Source of the DNA: Apoda limacodes
Lineage: Eukaryota > Arthropoda > Insecta > Lepidoptera > Limacodidae
Length of the DNA: 64,000 nucleotides
Reading direction: 5' to 3'
Assembly (NCBI GenBank): GCA_946406115.1
Contig: OX291557.1
Span: forward strand, 3,070,501 to 3,134,500
The notes under the pieces were generated by a model. That model had not been told where the DNA came from and searched no databases. It was given only the letters and a program-made list of their open reading frames with translations. Below, in pieces: positions 10,101 to 20,434 of this stretch (positions are counted from its first letter, which is position 1; every line of letters begins with the position of its first letter). The position numbers and the translations under genes were made by a program.

Positions 10101-11595
10101 TTTCGTCCCATGTAACTTTATTGTAACCCGTATTTTTAAGCTCTAATTTAGTTTTTTGTAATATTAAAGTTACATGTGACTCACGTTAAATAGCACTCTC
10201 ACGCTTAACACCGACCGCGTTACTACACAGTGGTCGAGCAAACTGGTCGTTCCGTGCGAGTCACTGGTGAACGTGAAGGCTCCAGACGTCATCCCTAATA
10301 TCTGCATATCGGCACATAGCCATTTTTGTAAACTAATTTAATAGTAGTTATTTATTATATTTGGGATTAAATCTGGTATGAACTAAAAATGTTTACATAT
10401 AATTTTGGTAACAGTCTTCAAACCAAAGTACAGGTAATTAAAAAGTAACCAGGATACATCAAAATATATGTATGTATGTATTTTTATAGAGGTTATCGAG
10501 TATGTTTAATAATAGTTTGTCAAAAATATTGCTTTGCATCTTAAGGAAATGTTTGCATACTCGTACGGTGTAGGATTAAATGTCAGGAACATTTTCAATT
10601 CTATGTAGAGAAAACTACGAGGATAACTAGTTCTGAAATATATAACCATAATTTCTTGTGCATATTAGTTTACCAATATAGAACTTTCGGGTTTTTTTTC
10701 AGTCATAATGGGCAAGGTAGTAGGGCGCGAGGCGAGCGCGAGCGCGAGCGGGCAGGAGTGGGTGCGGCTGTCGCTGAGCGTGCAGGCCGTGTACAAGCGC
10801 GCGCCGCGCAGTCGCCTGCGTCGGGGCACCGCAGCGCTCTACGTGCGCGCACACGATCTCGCATGCAAATGCCCCAAGCTCAAGATTAACAAGTAACTTA
10901 TTTATCTTTTTTTTGTACATACTACTGGCAAAGTCTGACCACTTTATACCAAAACCGTGTGATTCTTTAACCACTCCTGTATACGCTCTAATGTGTGCGT
11001 GTACTGTGCGAGCTTTAACAGGATCGTCACACAGCGTAGTGAACTTTTGGGAGTGACGCAGAAGAGAGAGTATGGGGAGCCATACTGTATAAACTGCTAT
11101 TACTTATTTATACTATGCTACTGCTATTACATGTACTCTCAAGTACCAGATACTAAAGCGGCGATAGGGTTTGAAGCCTTTGACATAGAATCTGGTTCGA
11201 AATTTTTTTAAAAGAGCTAGTATCAATCAATACAAACGAGAAATATTCTTTACCAAAACCTTATAAAGAGTATAATTTTAAAGAACAATTAAATTTCACA
11301 GCCTGAACCGTAGGAACAGTTGTGAAACTGTTTTAGATCGTCGATCGTAAATTCTTTTTCATACCATACCAGTATAGTCAATCATACTCTTAATCATTTT
11401 TGTTACTAACTTTACCTAAATAATACATTTTACTGTTTTGCCAGGTCTTACCTAATCCTAGGAGTGGAAAAAGAAGGAATCTCATCAGGATTGCCTGGAC
11501 TGACTGTTGGCGAAAGAACGTTGCTTCTGGAATGGCGTGACGACTGGCACCGGCGCATAAGACGCCTGCAGCGACGAGCCATCAACTGCCATTGA
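3966..11595 (+). CDS. Net: Netrin, 3' part of the gene (five exons, complete C-terminus)
   Basis: This is a spliced gene for a secreted axon-guidance ligand that acts through DCC/Frazzled and UNC-5 receptors. The join is 3966-4115, 4771-4833, 7809-7883, 10703-10892 and 11445-11595; all introns are GT-AG and the phases fit, giving 209 residues to a TGA stop. Residues about 1-50 are the third laminin-EGF repeat ([13 protein letters not shown] ... CPCKDGVTG ... [13 protein letters not shown]). Then comes a linker of about 20 residues, then the NTR/C345C domain with [25 protein letters not shown] and the basic tail [16 protein letters not shown]. The LN domain and LE repeats 1-2 must lie upstream of the window. 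Whether it is the NetA or NetB orthologue cannot be told from this part. Netrin identity is near certain. Confidence 0.96.
4283..4690 (-). mobile_element. LINE fragments (RTE-type tail plus reverse-transcriptase piece)
   Basis: Inside the intron between netrin exons a and b. Read on the - strand, 4283-4440 ends with the [12 protein letters not shown] tail also seen at the end of the RTE fragment near 38,110. The part at 4441-4690 contains [13 protein letters not shown], matching the FCDLSKAFD box (motif A) of non-LTR reverse transcriptases. The two parts may come from different elements. No complete domain remains. Confidence 0.75.
4771..4833 (+). CDS. Net: Netrin exon b: linker between LE3 and the NTR domain
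   Basis: The 63-bp exon lies between the acceptor TGTGTTACAG and the donor GTAAGT. In phase it encodes [20 protein letters not shown]. The leading IP after the CIR of exon a corresponds to the IP that follows LE3 in other netrins. The linker is less conserved, so the call rests on splice signals and phase at both ends. Confidence 0.88.
5494..5590 (+). repeat. Short interspersed repeat ending in an ATGT microsatellite
   Basis: Contains CCAGGATCGTAGCAAGTGG, then GTCTCTGCCTACCCCTCTGGG and ACAGGCGTGATGTTATGTATG, a tail widespread in lepidopteran genomes, running into TATG repeats. It lies in the netrin intron between exons b and c. Confidence 0.6.
5813..6085. repeat. 46-bp tandem repeat, about six units
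   Basis: Units start at 5813, 5859, 5905 and 5951 (period 46), then 5993 (period 42), then a degenerate one near 6063. Each contains TTGCTGAGCAACAGCCTGAC; GTTGCTGAGCAAC is a near-perfect palindrome. It lies in the netrin intron between exons b and c. The frames across it on the - strand only reflect the repeat. Confidence 0.9.
6389..6702 (-). mobile_element. Helitron-like non-autonomous element
   Basis: Read on the - strand it ends with GGGCGGGCGGTGCCGTGGGA then AAATCTAG, the hairpin-plus-CTAG 3' end of lepidopteran Helitrons. The body shares the 'GCTCGG ... ATAGCTACAGGTAG' and 'GGATGAAACTTGGC' blocks with the elements at 22,020 and 28,712. A triple CTACCTGTAG run lies inside it at about 6480-6510. 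Confidence 0.75.
6929..7026. repeat. Fold-back MITE with 'AACCCAACTGCGTAAAAAA' arms
   Basis: AAAAACCCAACTGCGTAAAA at the left is the reverse complement of TTTTACGCAGTTGGGTTTTT at the right, about 50 bp apart. It lies in the netrin intron. I do not recognise the parent transposon. Confidence 0.75.
7375..7493 (+). repeat. LINE 3' tail-like repeat ending in a CATA microsatellite
   Basis: ATCATCAAAATCGGTCCATG followed by CATACATACATACATA resembles the 3' tails of RTE-type LINEs in Lepidoptera. No coding sequence. Confidence 0.45.
7809..7883 (+). CDS. Net: Netrin exon c: start of the NTR domain
   Basis: The 75-bp exon lies between ATGACAG and the donor GTTCGT. It encodes ADQCGRC followed by [11 protein letters not shown], the conserved cysteines and the K-(F/Y)-C-x-(R/K)-D-Y motif at the start of the netrin NTR domain. 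The split codon with exon d gives valine. Confidence 0.93.
8470..10330 (-). mobile_element. Degraded non-LTR retrotransposon, endonuclease end through reverse transcriptase
   Basis: Lies antisense in the netrin intron between exons c and d. Read on the - strand from 10,330, the first part matches an endonuclease-RT linker ([19 protein letters not shown]). Then come [40 protein letters not shown] (RT finger region), [11 protein letters not shown] (motif A), [19 protein letters not shown] (motif B), [12 protein letters not shown] (catalytic YADD) and VRRFARCT near 8500. The longest intact frame is 8588-9145. Frameshifts and stops separate the parts, and a short AKFLV duplication lies near 9000. 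It is not functional. Confidence 0.88.
10703..10892 (+). CDS. Net: Netrin exon d: NTR domain core
   Basis: The 190-bp exon follows a T-rich tract ending in TTTTTTTTCAG and ends before GTAACT. It encodes [10 protein letters not shown], a short Ala/Ser-rich stretch, [14 protein letters not shown] and the conserved [11 protein letters not shown]. It is strikingly GC-rich against the surrounding AT-rich introns, with runs of GCGAGCGC coding the ASASAS stretch. Two other long frames across it are shadows. Confidence 0.95.
11445..11595 (+). CDS. Net: Netrin exon e: C-terminal exon with stop
   Basis: The 151-bp exon follows GTTTTGCCAG. Its first base completes a lysine codon, after which it reads [11 protein letters not shown], then [16 protein letters not shown] and IRRLQRR before a TGA at 11593-11595. 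The basic, arginine-rich end is typical of netrins, where it binds heparan sulfate. Confidence 0.95.
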
Positions 11596-12610
11596 ATAAA
11601 AAAAAGAAAAAACTACCAAGGCGCCGCTAAAAGTCAGTTTTTAAGTAGAAAGGAATGGTGGGAACAGCCAGTGGCATATTGATATTCTATGGAATATTGT
11701 TGTTTGCTCGTAAGATTTTCCGTCTTTGTTCCGTGCAAAATAAATTTAATAATACTGCCGATGTCTGCTAACAAATTCCAATAATTATTGATAACTAGCT
11801 TTACCTAGTCGATGTTTTGTACCATGTTACAGAATATGTCTAACGTATCGACAATTATTTGCTTAATATACTTATGTCATAGATTTTTATGCCAAAAATG
11901 CAAACTAGATGTGTTACTAATTGTGTTTTTTATACGTATAGATAAGTTTCCTTTCCTAGGATTTTGTTACTCCAACAATGTGTATATTTTTATTTATTTA
12001 TATAATTGTAAGAAATCTAAAGTTTCGTTCCACTTTTTGCATTTTTGTATAATGGTTAATATTGTTTTAAGTGCGATACGACTGGTTGCATTGGTTATCA
12101 TGAAACAGAAAAGTGATTTATTTTTAATAATGTCATCGTATTTGACAAATGGTAAAAATCAATGTTAATATTCATAATTAAGATTTAGGATAAATTTTCG
12201 AATATTTATCTCCACAGAGTATAGTCACAATGGTTTCAACGTACCTCATTTACTAAATAAACTTATATTAAGAGTTATTAATTTATAAATTAGCTCATAG
12301 CTTTTATATTTTAAGATTATTTTAAAGAAGTACAATATATTTTTCACTTAATTTCTCATTGAATCATTTTTATTTTGTCTTGCCAAAGTGACATTCATAT
12401 ATATTATGTACAAAGTATAACGGCTTTTCTATTCTTATGTCACCGAATACATACTTCACTCACCAGTATAAAACAATATCGTAAACTTACCTAAAAAGGT
12501 ATGTACAGTATTATTAGCTTTATTAAGTTGATTAATAAAATAGCCTCTTTTATTAAACCTAATGTTTGTAAAACAAATTGCCTGCATAGTCTTGGATAAA
12601 TAAAGTTATT
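11596..12610 (+). promoter_or_regulatory. Netrin 3' untranslated region with candidate poly(A) signals
   Basis: AT-rich sequence after the stop. AATAAA hexamers lie at 11595-11600 (overlapping the stop and probably too early), 11739-11744, 12256-12261 and 12599-12604. Which one is used cannot be told from sequence. A 118-codon frame at 11,812-12,168 is hydrophobic, AT-driven and most likely chance. Confidence 0.45.
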
Positions 12611-14285
12611 ATTATCAAAGAAAAACATACAAGACTTCCAACTTTCACAATTGACCTGTCAAAATTATTTATTCAGAGCAGCTCGCGGGTGCAGTTATGA
12701 ACGAAATAACAAATCATCTTGACGTGCGGCGGAACAATTTACAATCTTCCAGTGTTGCCGTTACATACATCAGTTACTTATATAAATTATCAAATTGCAA
12801 TTTAATTTTCGACTAAACAAATATTAAATCAAAAGTAGGTACATCTACATGTGTATATTTTATCAAAAGAGGCTATGTTATATTTGAAGTTAACGTATTA
12901 AATAGCTTAGAAGTTTTGCTTGATCGTAATACGGACTGTAAAAAGTGTATTTAGTTGTAGATTGATCTATTATCCTGTTCTAGTTATGCATATCTTTAGA
13001 TTTCGTATTTGTAGGTATTAAAGTTTTTGAAACATGTTTATGCGCGCTATAACTTAATAAATTAATATCAAACTGTTTCTTTGTTTTCTTTATTACAGTA
13101 AATTATCCAAATAATATTAAAATTACAAAAAGTATGCGTGCAAATACCTGTTTAAAGAATATATACTTACCTAATTATATAAATGTCTGAACGTAATTAT
13201 AATACTATTAATAGATGGTTGGTATTTTTTACAAATTATAATGTAATGTGAATAGGTCCTAAATAGTAGGGTATCCTTATAATTTTAATTGCTTTTATAA
13301 TAAACTCTGTCGTATTGTAATGTTACAATATATCTAAAAAAGAAACGCTGTTTACAAATCAGTAAAATAAGTTAATTAGAAAAACTTCTTCCCGCAAGAT
13401 ATTTTGAATCTTTTTTCCGCGACTGTACCTACTGTTAATTTTAATGACTTAGCTAATTAAACGAAATAATTTTAAAACTAACTTGTATCATAAGTTTACA
13501 ATACTGTACTATAGGGATGTCAATTGAATTCATGGCATATGTGAAAGCGGGTTTTTATTTATTTAAAGCATCAATGCAAAAATCACCAATAAACTCTGAG
13601 TGTATTTTTAAATCCATGTAAATATAATTTTATTAATACGAAAAGTCTTTTTTACACATTTTAAAATGTACTTAGGTACTTAACCATATTTTATTTTATT
13701 TTTAAAATAACTTAAACATACCCACCTAAATGAATTGATAAAGAATATGCTATTGGTGCTTTATTCTGAATATAATTTTCGCTGCCGATATTCTTTGACG
13801 GGCCATAGATATGGTTTATAGAAGTAAATCGTGGTCTATGGTTGAAGAAATGTGTTCGTAGAGTATGCAATCAACTCGAATTGTGTTTTTATGATACCCT
13901 GCTCCTGTGATGTAATAAATGTTATTGGTTATATTTATTTAAAAATAAAAGTACATTATAATATAAACAAAAAATATGTTTTATTTAAGTTTTATTATAG
14001 TATTATGGCTTTTTTCATTCGCCCTTAAAAATATAGTTAATTTATATAAAAAATCTTTTTTATACTTTTAGCGAACGTACACTGCAGTTTTGCCTAAAAT
14101 CATTGGTTATATTATTGAAAAGACTGCCTTCAGTCACATGCAACAAAATTTTCTGTGTGTGCTTGGGATGTATGTGTCAGTCAGTCAATAAAAAAAAATC
14201 AAAATTACATAGAAACAGCAAAAGTTAGTTCAGACTTCTCACAAGATGTATATGGCAAACATAATATCTAATATTCAGTACCTGC
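12611..14285. other. Intergenic AT-rich DNA, no feature recognised
   Basis: AT-rich sequence after the netrin 3' end with no reading frame, repeat family or RNA gene that I can support. Confidence 0.5.
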
Positions 14286-14590
14286 AAGACCGAGCTTCGT
14301 TCGTTTTTTTAACAACGCCATCTATTGTCAAGTAGCTTTAGTGTACAGCTACACTAAACTCTGTAAAATATAGTATTAATTCTCGCCAATAGATATCAGG
14401 AAGAGTCATATATTTCAGTAGATTTGAAAAAACGGATAAAACGACGTTTTCTAAAGATGAAACCTAGCTCGATTGATTTACCCCGTGCATACTAAATTTC
14501 ATAAAAATCGTTGGAGCCGATTCCGAGATTCAGATTATATATTATGTATATATATATATACAAGAATATTAGATATGTAGATTAAAAGAG
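14286..14590 (+). repeat. RTE-type LINE 3' end
   Basis: CCGAGCTTCGTTCG at the left and CATAAAAATCGTTGGAGCCG then ATTCCGAGATTCAGATTATA at the right, ending in TA microsatellite, form a tail common in Lepidoptera and usually assigned to RTE LINEs. No protein-coding part remains. The next 740 bp up to 15,340 hold nothing I recognise. Confidence 0.6.
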
Positions 14591-15339
14591 GATCTTTTCT
14601 CTATTGCACTTTTAGCCTTTCTGCCCCCTTTTTTTACTTAGACGACACGACACGACACGTCGGAATTTTGCAGTGTCCTCAAAAGAAACTAAAAAGCGTA
14701 TATCAAAAAACTTTCCAATAGTTGGGTACCTACTCATTAGCGTCGCAATACGTCCCGATGTTTAGCATGATATTACATGTCCTGCGCGGGTCACGCATAT
14801 TCCCGCTTTTTCCTATAAATATATTAAAACTTGTATCTTTAAATATTAGTGTCTCGTAACTTCCAACTGCTTTTCCAATCCAGTATTTTGACAAATTGGA
14901 TGCAATGATGAAAATGTTTTGTACAAATAAATGAGTTGGAAAGTAATTCTGATTTTATAAAAACAGAAATACTCATTCAGTTATCATGTGGTTTAGAACT
15001 ATATTTAGGAACAGAAAAACCTTCACAAAAACAAGAGAGAAAAACTAGTTAGACCTTCTGAAGAATATCTATAAATAATAATATTTAGGTGACAAAAGTT
15101 ATATTTTGAACTCTTGGGCTCAGATTAATAGTCGGTCCTAAGTAAAAGTCATATTCCTAAGTTATACTTCTGAAAGTCTTACTTGCATTGCTCATAAGTC
15201 AAAAGTCATATTTACTGAATTTTAAAAAACAGAGAGCCATTTATAAAAGCTATAAAAGAAAATCAATTTCTATGGTTATCATAAATGGCTTTTGGTTTCC
15301 TTGTACCTAAAATTCTAATCGACAACTTCTAACTTTGAG

Positions 15340-16510
15340 TAGTGTGGTGTTGCTGGCGGTAAGTAAGGACCGGCGGTGCTTGTAGCTGTCATTGCTCGGC
15401 GTAGACGCGGCGTGCTGGTCCGGCGGTCAGGGAGACCTGATGAATGGGATGACCGCTGAACGGGTTCCCGAACCCAGGGATCACAAAATCTCCGCCCTGG
15501 GAGGCTGATCCGCCAGCCTGTGTCAAGTCTCTAAAGTGGTAGTCGTGCCGGAGAAGACCGGAGTGGACCCGGCTCCTACAACAGAGGGGGATCAAGGGCC
15601 CTTCCGCTCGCCGTGCCAGCAACCGTATCATCCGTGCCGACCTTTGGTAATTCTAGTACCGCACCTTTTGTCCTCTAAGCTGTCTGTGCTGTGAATATTT
15701 AGTCTAAGTAACTTTCTTTAAAAAAAAAAATTGATACAAAAATAAGGTAAAGAGTTTTTTCAGCGGCCGCTCCATCCACATTTAATGTGGACTTTTGCAA
15801 CATTAGGGGTATTCACGCAAATCTTAACACAGTCCACCTCCATCAGGAGACTGCGCAGCCGACCATTCTTTTTTTCTATTTCGACCTTCGAGAACCTTTC
15901 GAATTTCGAGAATTTTATGCATCGTACCCGTGGAGGCAGATCTGCTTGAGCTCAGAAGATCTTGACGTCTGTGCAGCCGCAGTCACTGAGACAATTCTCG
16001 CTGGTATGGAATGTTATATTCCTAATCCGCGAGTAGCTGCTAACGACCGTGGTTTAATCGTGGTCTTGCAGAGAAGCTAAAATTCTTGCAAACTGCATAT
16101 GAGGCTTGGACTACGGCTCGTAATAATAAGGATCCGAATATTTCTGAGGTAAAACGCAAATTAAATGCTGCCTCGAGGTTCATTAAGAAAGCAACTGCCA
16201 GAGCAAAATTCCATTTCATCGCAAAAATAGGTAGGCGACTTGCGGGCTATCCTTCTGGGAGTCGTGCTTTCTGGTCGCTTGCCAAAGCTGCCGAAGGGAA
16301 CTTTTGCCAGTCGTCGTTACTACCACTGCATAAGACCGATGGTGACTTGGCCCATAGTGTTAAAGAGAAAGCCGATCTACTGGGCAGTCTCTATGCCTCA
16401 AACTCGAATATGAACGATGAAGCCGCTGTACCACCTACTATACCGTGGTGCGGTATGACCATGCCGGAAATATCAATAACACAGCGTGAGGTCCGGGGCG
16501 GGACTTTTAA
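15340..16510 (+). mobile_element. Truncated jockey-like LINE (5' UTR, endonuclease ends, linker)
   Basis: 15,340-15,780 is GC-rich and reads like a LINE 5' UTR. From 15,784 a frame starts VDFCNIRGIHANLNTVH, the start of the endonuclease of a common lepidopteran LINE. Most of the endonuclease is deleted: by 15,900 it jumps to its C-terminal end (FYASYPWRQICLSSEDLDVC). A frameshift near 16,080 is followed by 16,086-16,507, which reads QTAYEAWTTARNNKDP ... FWSLAKAAEGNFCQSSLLPL. It stops before any reverse-transcriptase motif. Dead fragment. Confidence 0.8.
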
Positions 16511-16945
16511 TGTCGCAATTTTCCAGAATACCAACCAATGGCCACCGTCCGCGTCGTACGACGAGGAAAACGTTTATCGAATTCACTTCATAACTTCTTA
16601 CTGCTTGATTTGTATAATACAAAACTTTTGATTAACGTAACAGAAGGTAAGTATAGTAAATATCTTGTGCGTACCTACTTATACCTAGATAAAACTTTGA
16701 TAAAACAGTCAATATAGGTCGAGATGGATCGACTACAGAATAGGTAAAATGTATTAAAAGTAAAAACTTTTAAACAAACAATTAATTTTTTTAGTCATAA
16801 ACTATCTTTTGACCGCGGCCATCATAATGTGACGGAGAACATTTTAAAAATTACTGTACGAATACTTCGGATGTTACGTTAAGATTATATTTTTTTTAAA
16901 TTATTGTTTTGACTTCTATTGCTCTTATAACCTCTTCATATTATT

Positions 16946-17160
16946 TTTTGACGTGACAACGTCTTATAAATTGGTTTGCCGGGTGACACTTCAAGAAACT
17001 GCGTTACGCTCCGCTCACGTTATGCGCTCACAATGAGAGCGAGTGAGAGGCACGCGGCATGGTTAGCCCGCCTAAGAGCGAGAGAGACAGACATAAAAAG
17101 TGAAAGGCACAAGTTGTCACGTAAAACTTTCGCCCGTATACCGACTTTACAGGCAACCAG
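16946..17160 (+). repeat. 215-bp element, copy 1 of 3
   Basis: Starts TTTTGACGTGACAACGTC and ends CTTTACAGGCAACCAG followed by a T-run. It is base-for-base identical to the copies at 17,676 and 34,400. It has imperfect inverted motifs near the two ends (ACGTGACAAC at the left; GTTGTCACGT near the right), with GC content clearly above its surroundings. A frame of about 60 codons stays open through it but begins at TTG, so coding is doubtful. Family not recognised. Confidence 0.85.
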
Positions 17161-17214
17161 TTTTTTAATTTGTTAATGCTCCTGTGTACAGACATCGGCC
17201 AGTTATAATTTACC

Positions 17215-17664
17215 AGTCTACGATCTATAGTTACGGAGATTTAGCCTTTAATGGTTTGACAGCTGTAATCTGAAATGAAGATCTTGATGAGATCTATCAC
17301 TTTTGTAATGAAACTACTAGTCTACGATCAATAGTTACGGAGATGTAGCCTTTTATAGTTTGACAGCTGTCATCTGAAATGAAGATCTTCTCGATCGAGA
17401 TCTATCACTTTTGTAATGAAACTACTAGTCTACGATCAATAGTTACGGAGATGTAGCCTTTTATAGTTTGACATCTGTCATCTGAAATAAAGATCTTGAT
17501 GAGATCTATCACTTTTGTAATGAAACTACTAGTTTACGATCTATAGTTACGGAGATATAGCCTTTTATAGTTTGACAGCGGTGATCTGAAATGACGATCT
17601 TGACGAGATCTATCACTTTTGTAATGAAACTATTAGTCTACGATCTATAGTTACGGAGATAAGC
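17215..17664 (+). repeat. 104-bp satellite, four units plus a partial
   Basis: AGTCTACGATC-type unit starts lie at 17,215, 17,319, 17,427, 17,531 and 17,635, so the period is 104 with one 108-bp unit. Each unit carries AGTTACGGAGAT, TTTGACAGCTGTCATCTGAA (variants) and GATCTATCACTTTTGTAATG. Two internal palindromes stand out: TGACAGCTGTCA and an AGATCT...AGATCT pair. The array sits exactly between two 215-bp elements. Inverted pieces occur at 18,525-18,670 and 20,360-20,412. Confidence 0.9.
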
Positions 17665-17675
17665 CATAACATTCA

Positions 17676-17890
17676 TTTTGACGTGACAACGTCTTATAAA
17701 TTGGTTTGCCGGGTGACACTTCAAGAAACTGCGTTACGCTCCGCTCACGTTATGCGCTCACAATGAGAGCGAGTGAGAGGCACGCGGCATGGTTAGCCCG
17801 CCTAAGAGCGAGAGAGACAGACATAAAAAGTGAAAGGCACAAGTTGTCACGTAAAACTTTCGCCCGTATACCGACTTTACAGGCAACCAG
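17676..17890 (+). repeat. 215-bp element, copy 2 of 3
   Basis: Identical over all 215 bases to the copy at 16,946-17,160 and in the same orientation. Left flank ATTCA, right flank a run of nine T. Confidence 0.85.
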
Positions 17891-18227
17891 TTTTTTTTTG
17901 ACACATTTGTTTTTTTAACGATATCCTACGATAATTTTGCAGAATAAAATGCCACGTGAAATTTTAGTAAATAAGATTAATTTTTAAGAAATACGTAGTT
18001 GATAGTTTGGATAATTAGTGAGACACTCTTTCCTAGTAAACATGTATCAATGGATTTTGTGAACGGTGTTTTTTTTTTAATTTTACAGACTTAAATTTCA
18101 TTTCAATTCATTTAAGTAAGTAAACCCAAACACAACACTTGTATAGGTTACAAAATATATGTTTGTAATTTTCTCATCCTTTTAATTTTTATGACTAGAT
18201 AGATACTATTTTAATTTTGCAGCTTTG

Positions 18228-18680
18228 TATTTTTGGAAGGGACCACGGCAGGGAAGCTTCCGACGCATTAGGACCAAAACGCAAAAGGACAAATATACGC
18301 ATTTGGACTAATTCGCTTTCAAACACATTCGCATTTGGCCCACTTCGCATTTGGACCAACTCGCATTTTGACCGTTTCGCAAAAGGACCAATATGTTTGA
18401 TAACTTACTCTGGTAAACTAGGCCTACTAACCTACTAAGACCTCTTGCTAAAGCAGTGGGCAATATTACAATAAATTGTTATTACTCCCACGGGCTTTTT
18501 CTTTGTAAATTTTACTTTACAGGAGTGATAGATCTCATCAAGATCTTCATTTCGGATGACAGCTGTCAAACTAGAAACGCCTTTATCTCTGTAACTTTTG
18601 ATCGTTGACTAGTAGTTTATTTACACAAGTGATAGATCTTCATTTCGGATGACAGCTGTCAAACTAGAAAAAAAATTAAG
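18228..18680 (+). repeat. 'CGCATTTGGAC / CGCAAAAGGAC' repeat block, copy 1
   Basis: Begins AAGCTTCCGACGCATTAGGA and continues with decamer-like motifs CGCAAAAGGAC, CGCATTTGGAC and CGCATTTGGCC at short spacings (18,270-18,390). It then runs through ACCTACTAAGACCTCTTGCT and TTTTACTTTACAGGAGTGAT into an inverted piece of the 104-bp satellite. The same order recurs at 20,087-20,412. An open frame of 73 codons across it reflects the repeat motif. Confidence 0.75.
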
Positions 18681-19548
18681 TTGCTTAAAAAAATCTTAGG
18701 GGGGCCTGAGTCCCCGAAATCATAGTAAAACTATAAAATATTAGGGCTTAGCGGCGCAGACACTAAACATTTGGGGGCCCGAGCACCCACATGCACCATA
18801 GAGTCGGCGCTACTACTAACGAAGCGCGAGGAAGAGTATTGAAAGGCAAATCTACACGTTTATTAAACGTCGCCTCGCCTTGAACGACTTCCGAACTTTG
18901 TCAGTTATTGTCCCCGAGTCAAAGGGAGGCAGTTTTTAGATTTGTTGACTGGTGTCGCGAATACGACTTACTACATTATATATAGTATATAGCAGTCACA
19001 ATATTGAAATTCGTGTTCAGTAAACTTAAGAAGAAAAAAACATTATCTTAAATCATATCTCGCTATGAACTTACAAAGCTTAATACAAAAGATGACAATT
19101 AATAGCAGTAGTACCATTCCTACCTTTATAATTCTTAAAGTTTCTATTGGCTTCAAACGGCGACAAATTTGTCAAACCAACGAGTAAAAAAGTACATAAT
19201 GCGCATGCATGTCCTAAACCTCAAATATAATGCAAACTCTATATGCACTGGAGCTGTCACAGAAACAAAGACTATGTTAACCTTAACATAACTATCTAGT
19301 TTTATTACTTTCCAATTAAAGTCACTACCCAACCACTACAAGGTGTGATATGACTTTTGACCAAGAATTTGCGAAAATTTGAAAAAATACGAAGGCCTTG
19401 CCTGTGGGCGCTAGTTTTTACCTTTTCAAAAGCTTTTATTTAACTTGCAGTGTATGTTTGTTCGGGTGGAATCTTGCTACTTAATTTTGAAGCAGATATC
19501 TTCAACGGATTGAGCTGAAATATGTATACACGTTTAGTGTTCATTCTA

Positions 19549-19790
19549 AATCCAATATGGCGGATCATCGAAGATGGCGGAATAGTCATTTTTAGTGCAT
19601 TTCTACAATATGGGTATAAAATTAAAGGGCTTGTTGAGAGTAACTCGAAAAATGATGTGACGTCATCCTGAATCCAATATGGCGGAACATCCAAGATGGC
19701 GGAATAGTTATTTTTTATGCAGTTCTGCAATATGGGTATCAAATCAAAGGGCTTTCCGAGAATAATTAGAAAATAAGTAAAAAGTAAAAA
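19549..19790 (+). repeat. 122-bp tandem pair with 'ATATGGCGGA' motifs
   Basis: AATCCAATATGGCGGA occurs at 19,549 and 19,671, each followed by AAGATGGCGGAATAGT and AAAGGGCTT at matching distances. The - strand frame of 121 codons is a product of this duplication, not a gene. The repeated CCAATATGGCGG words are a recurrent motif in insect repetitive DNA. Confidence 0.75.
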
Positions 19791-20086
19791 ATAAATTAAA
19801 AGCAAAAAACGTTTTTTATAAATATCTTATATTTAAGTGCTCTAAAAAGAAAAAAATAAAATTTTCCCATAAAAATTTAACTATCAACTTATAACCTCAT
19901 TATACACAATTTTTATGATCATAAAAGCTTGTCGCGAGGTTTACTTGTGTTAATAAACTGATACCTTTTTAATTGAGTAACTTAATCTGCATGCCAGGGA
20001 CTACGGCCGGGACCACGGGGAATAAAGGGTGTAAACATATACGTAACTCGCTTTTCAGTTTCTTTCTTCGTCGGTTTAATTTTTTG

Positions 20087-20412
20087 TTAAGCTTCCGGCG
20101 CATTAGGACCAAAACGCAAAAGGACAAATATACGCATTTGGACTAATCGCTTTCAGACACATTCGCATTTGTACTAACTCGCATTTTGACCGTTTCGCAA
20201 AAGGACCAATATGTTTAACTTACTCTGGTAGGACAGAGTGGTGCAGGGGTCAACTAGGCCCTTAATCTACTAAGACCTCTTGCTAAAACAGTGAGCAATA
20301 TTATAATAAATTGTCATTACTCCCACGGTCTTTTTTTTTGTAAATTTTACTTTACAGGAGTAATCTCATCAAGATCTCATCAAGATCTTCATTTCGGATG
20401 ACTTCTGTAAAA
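20087..20412 (+). repeat. 'CGCATTTGGAC' repeat block, copy 2
   Basis: Same order of blocks as 18,228-18,680: AAGCTTCCGGCGCATTAGGA, the CGCAAAAGGAC and CGCATTTGGAC motifs, CTACTAAGACCTCTTGCTAA, TTTTACTTTACAGGAGTAAT and a short inverted 104-bp satellite piece (ATCAAGATCTTCATTTCGGA). Confidence 0.75.
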
Positions 20413-20434
20413 AAACTACCTCTCTTTCTCTCTC

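Noticed and set aside
10656..10974. Frames of 77 and 91 codons across netrin exon d
   Set aside because: They are out-of-frame or antisense readings of a GC-rich exon whose true frame is set by netrin motifs and splice phase.
11812..12168. 118-codon + frame after netrin
   Set aside because: It lies in the netrin 3' UTR, is hydrophobic and AT-driven, and resembles no known family.
15389..15631. 80-codon - strand frame
   Set aside because: Antisense to the GC-rich 5' part of a LINE fragment; no family match.
16976..17176. 66-codon frame inside the 215-bp element, also at 17,706 and 34,430
   Set aside because: Conservation is at the DNA level (100% identity), the frame begins at TTG, and it runs into differing flanks; no evidence of translation.
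19440..19805. 121-codon - strand frame with an internal repeat
   Set aside because: The repeat is the translated 122-bp tandem DNA duplication.
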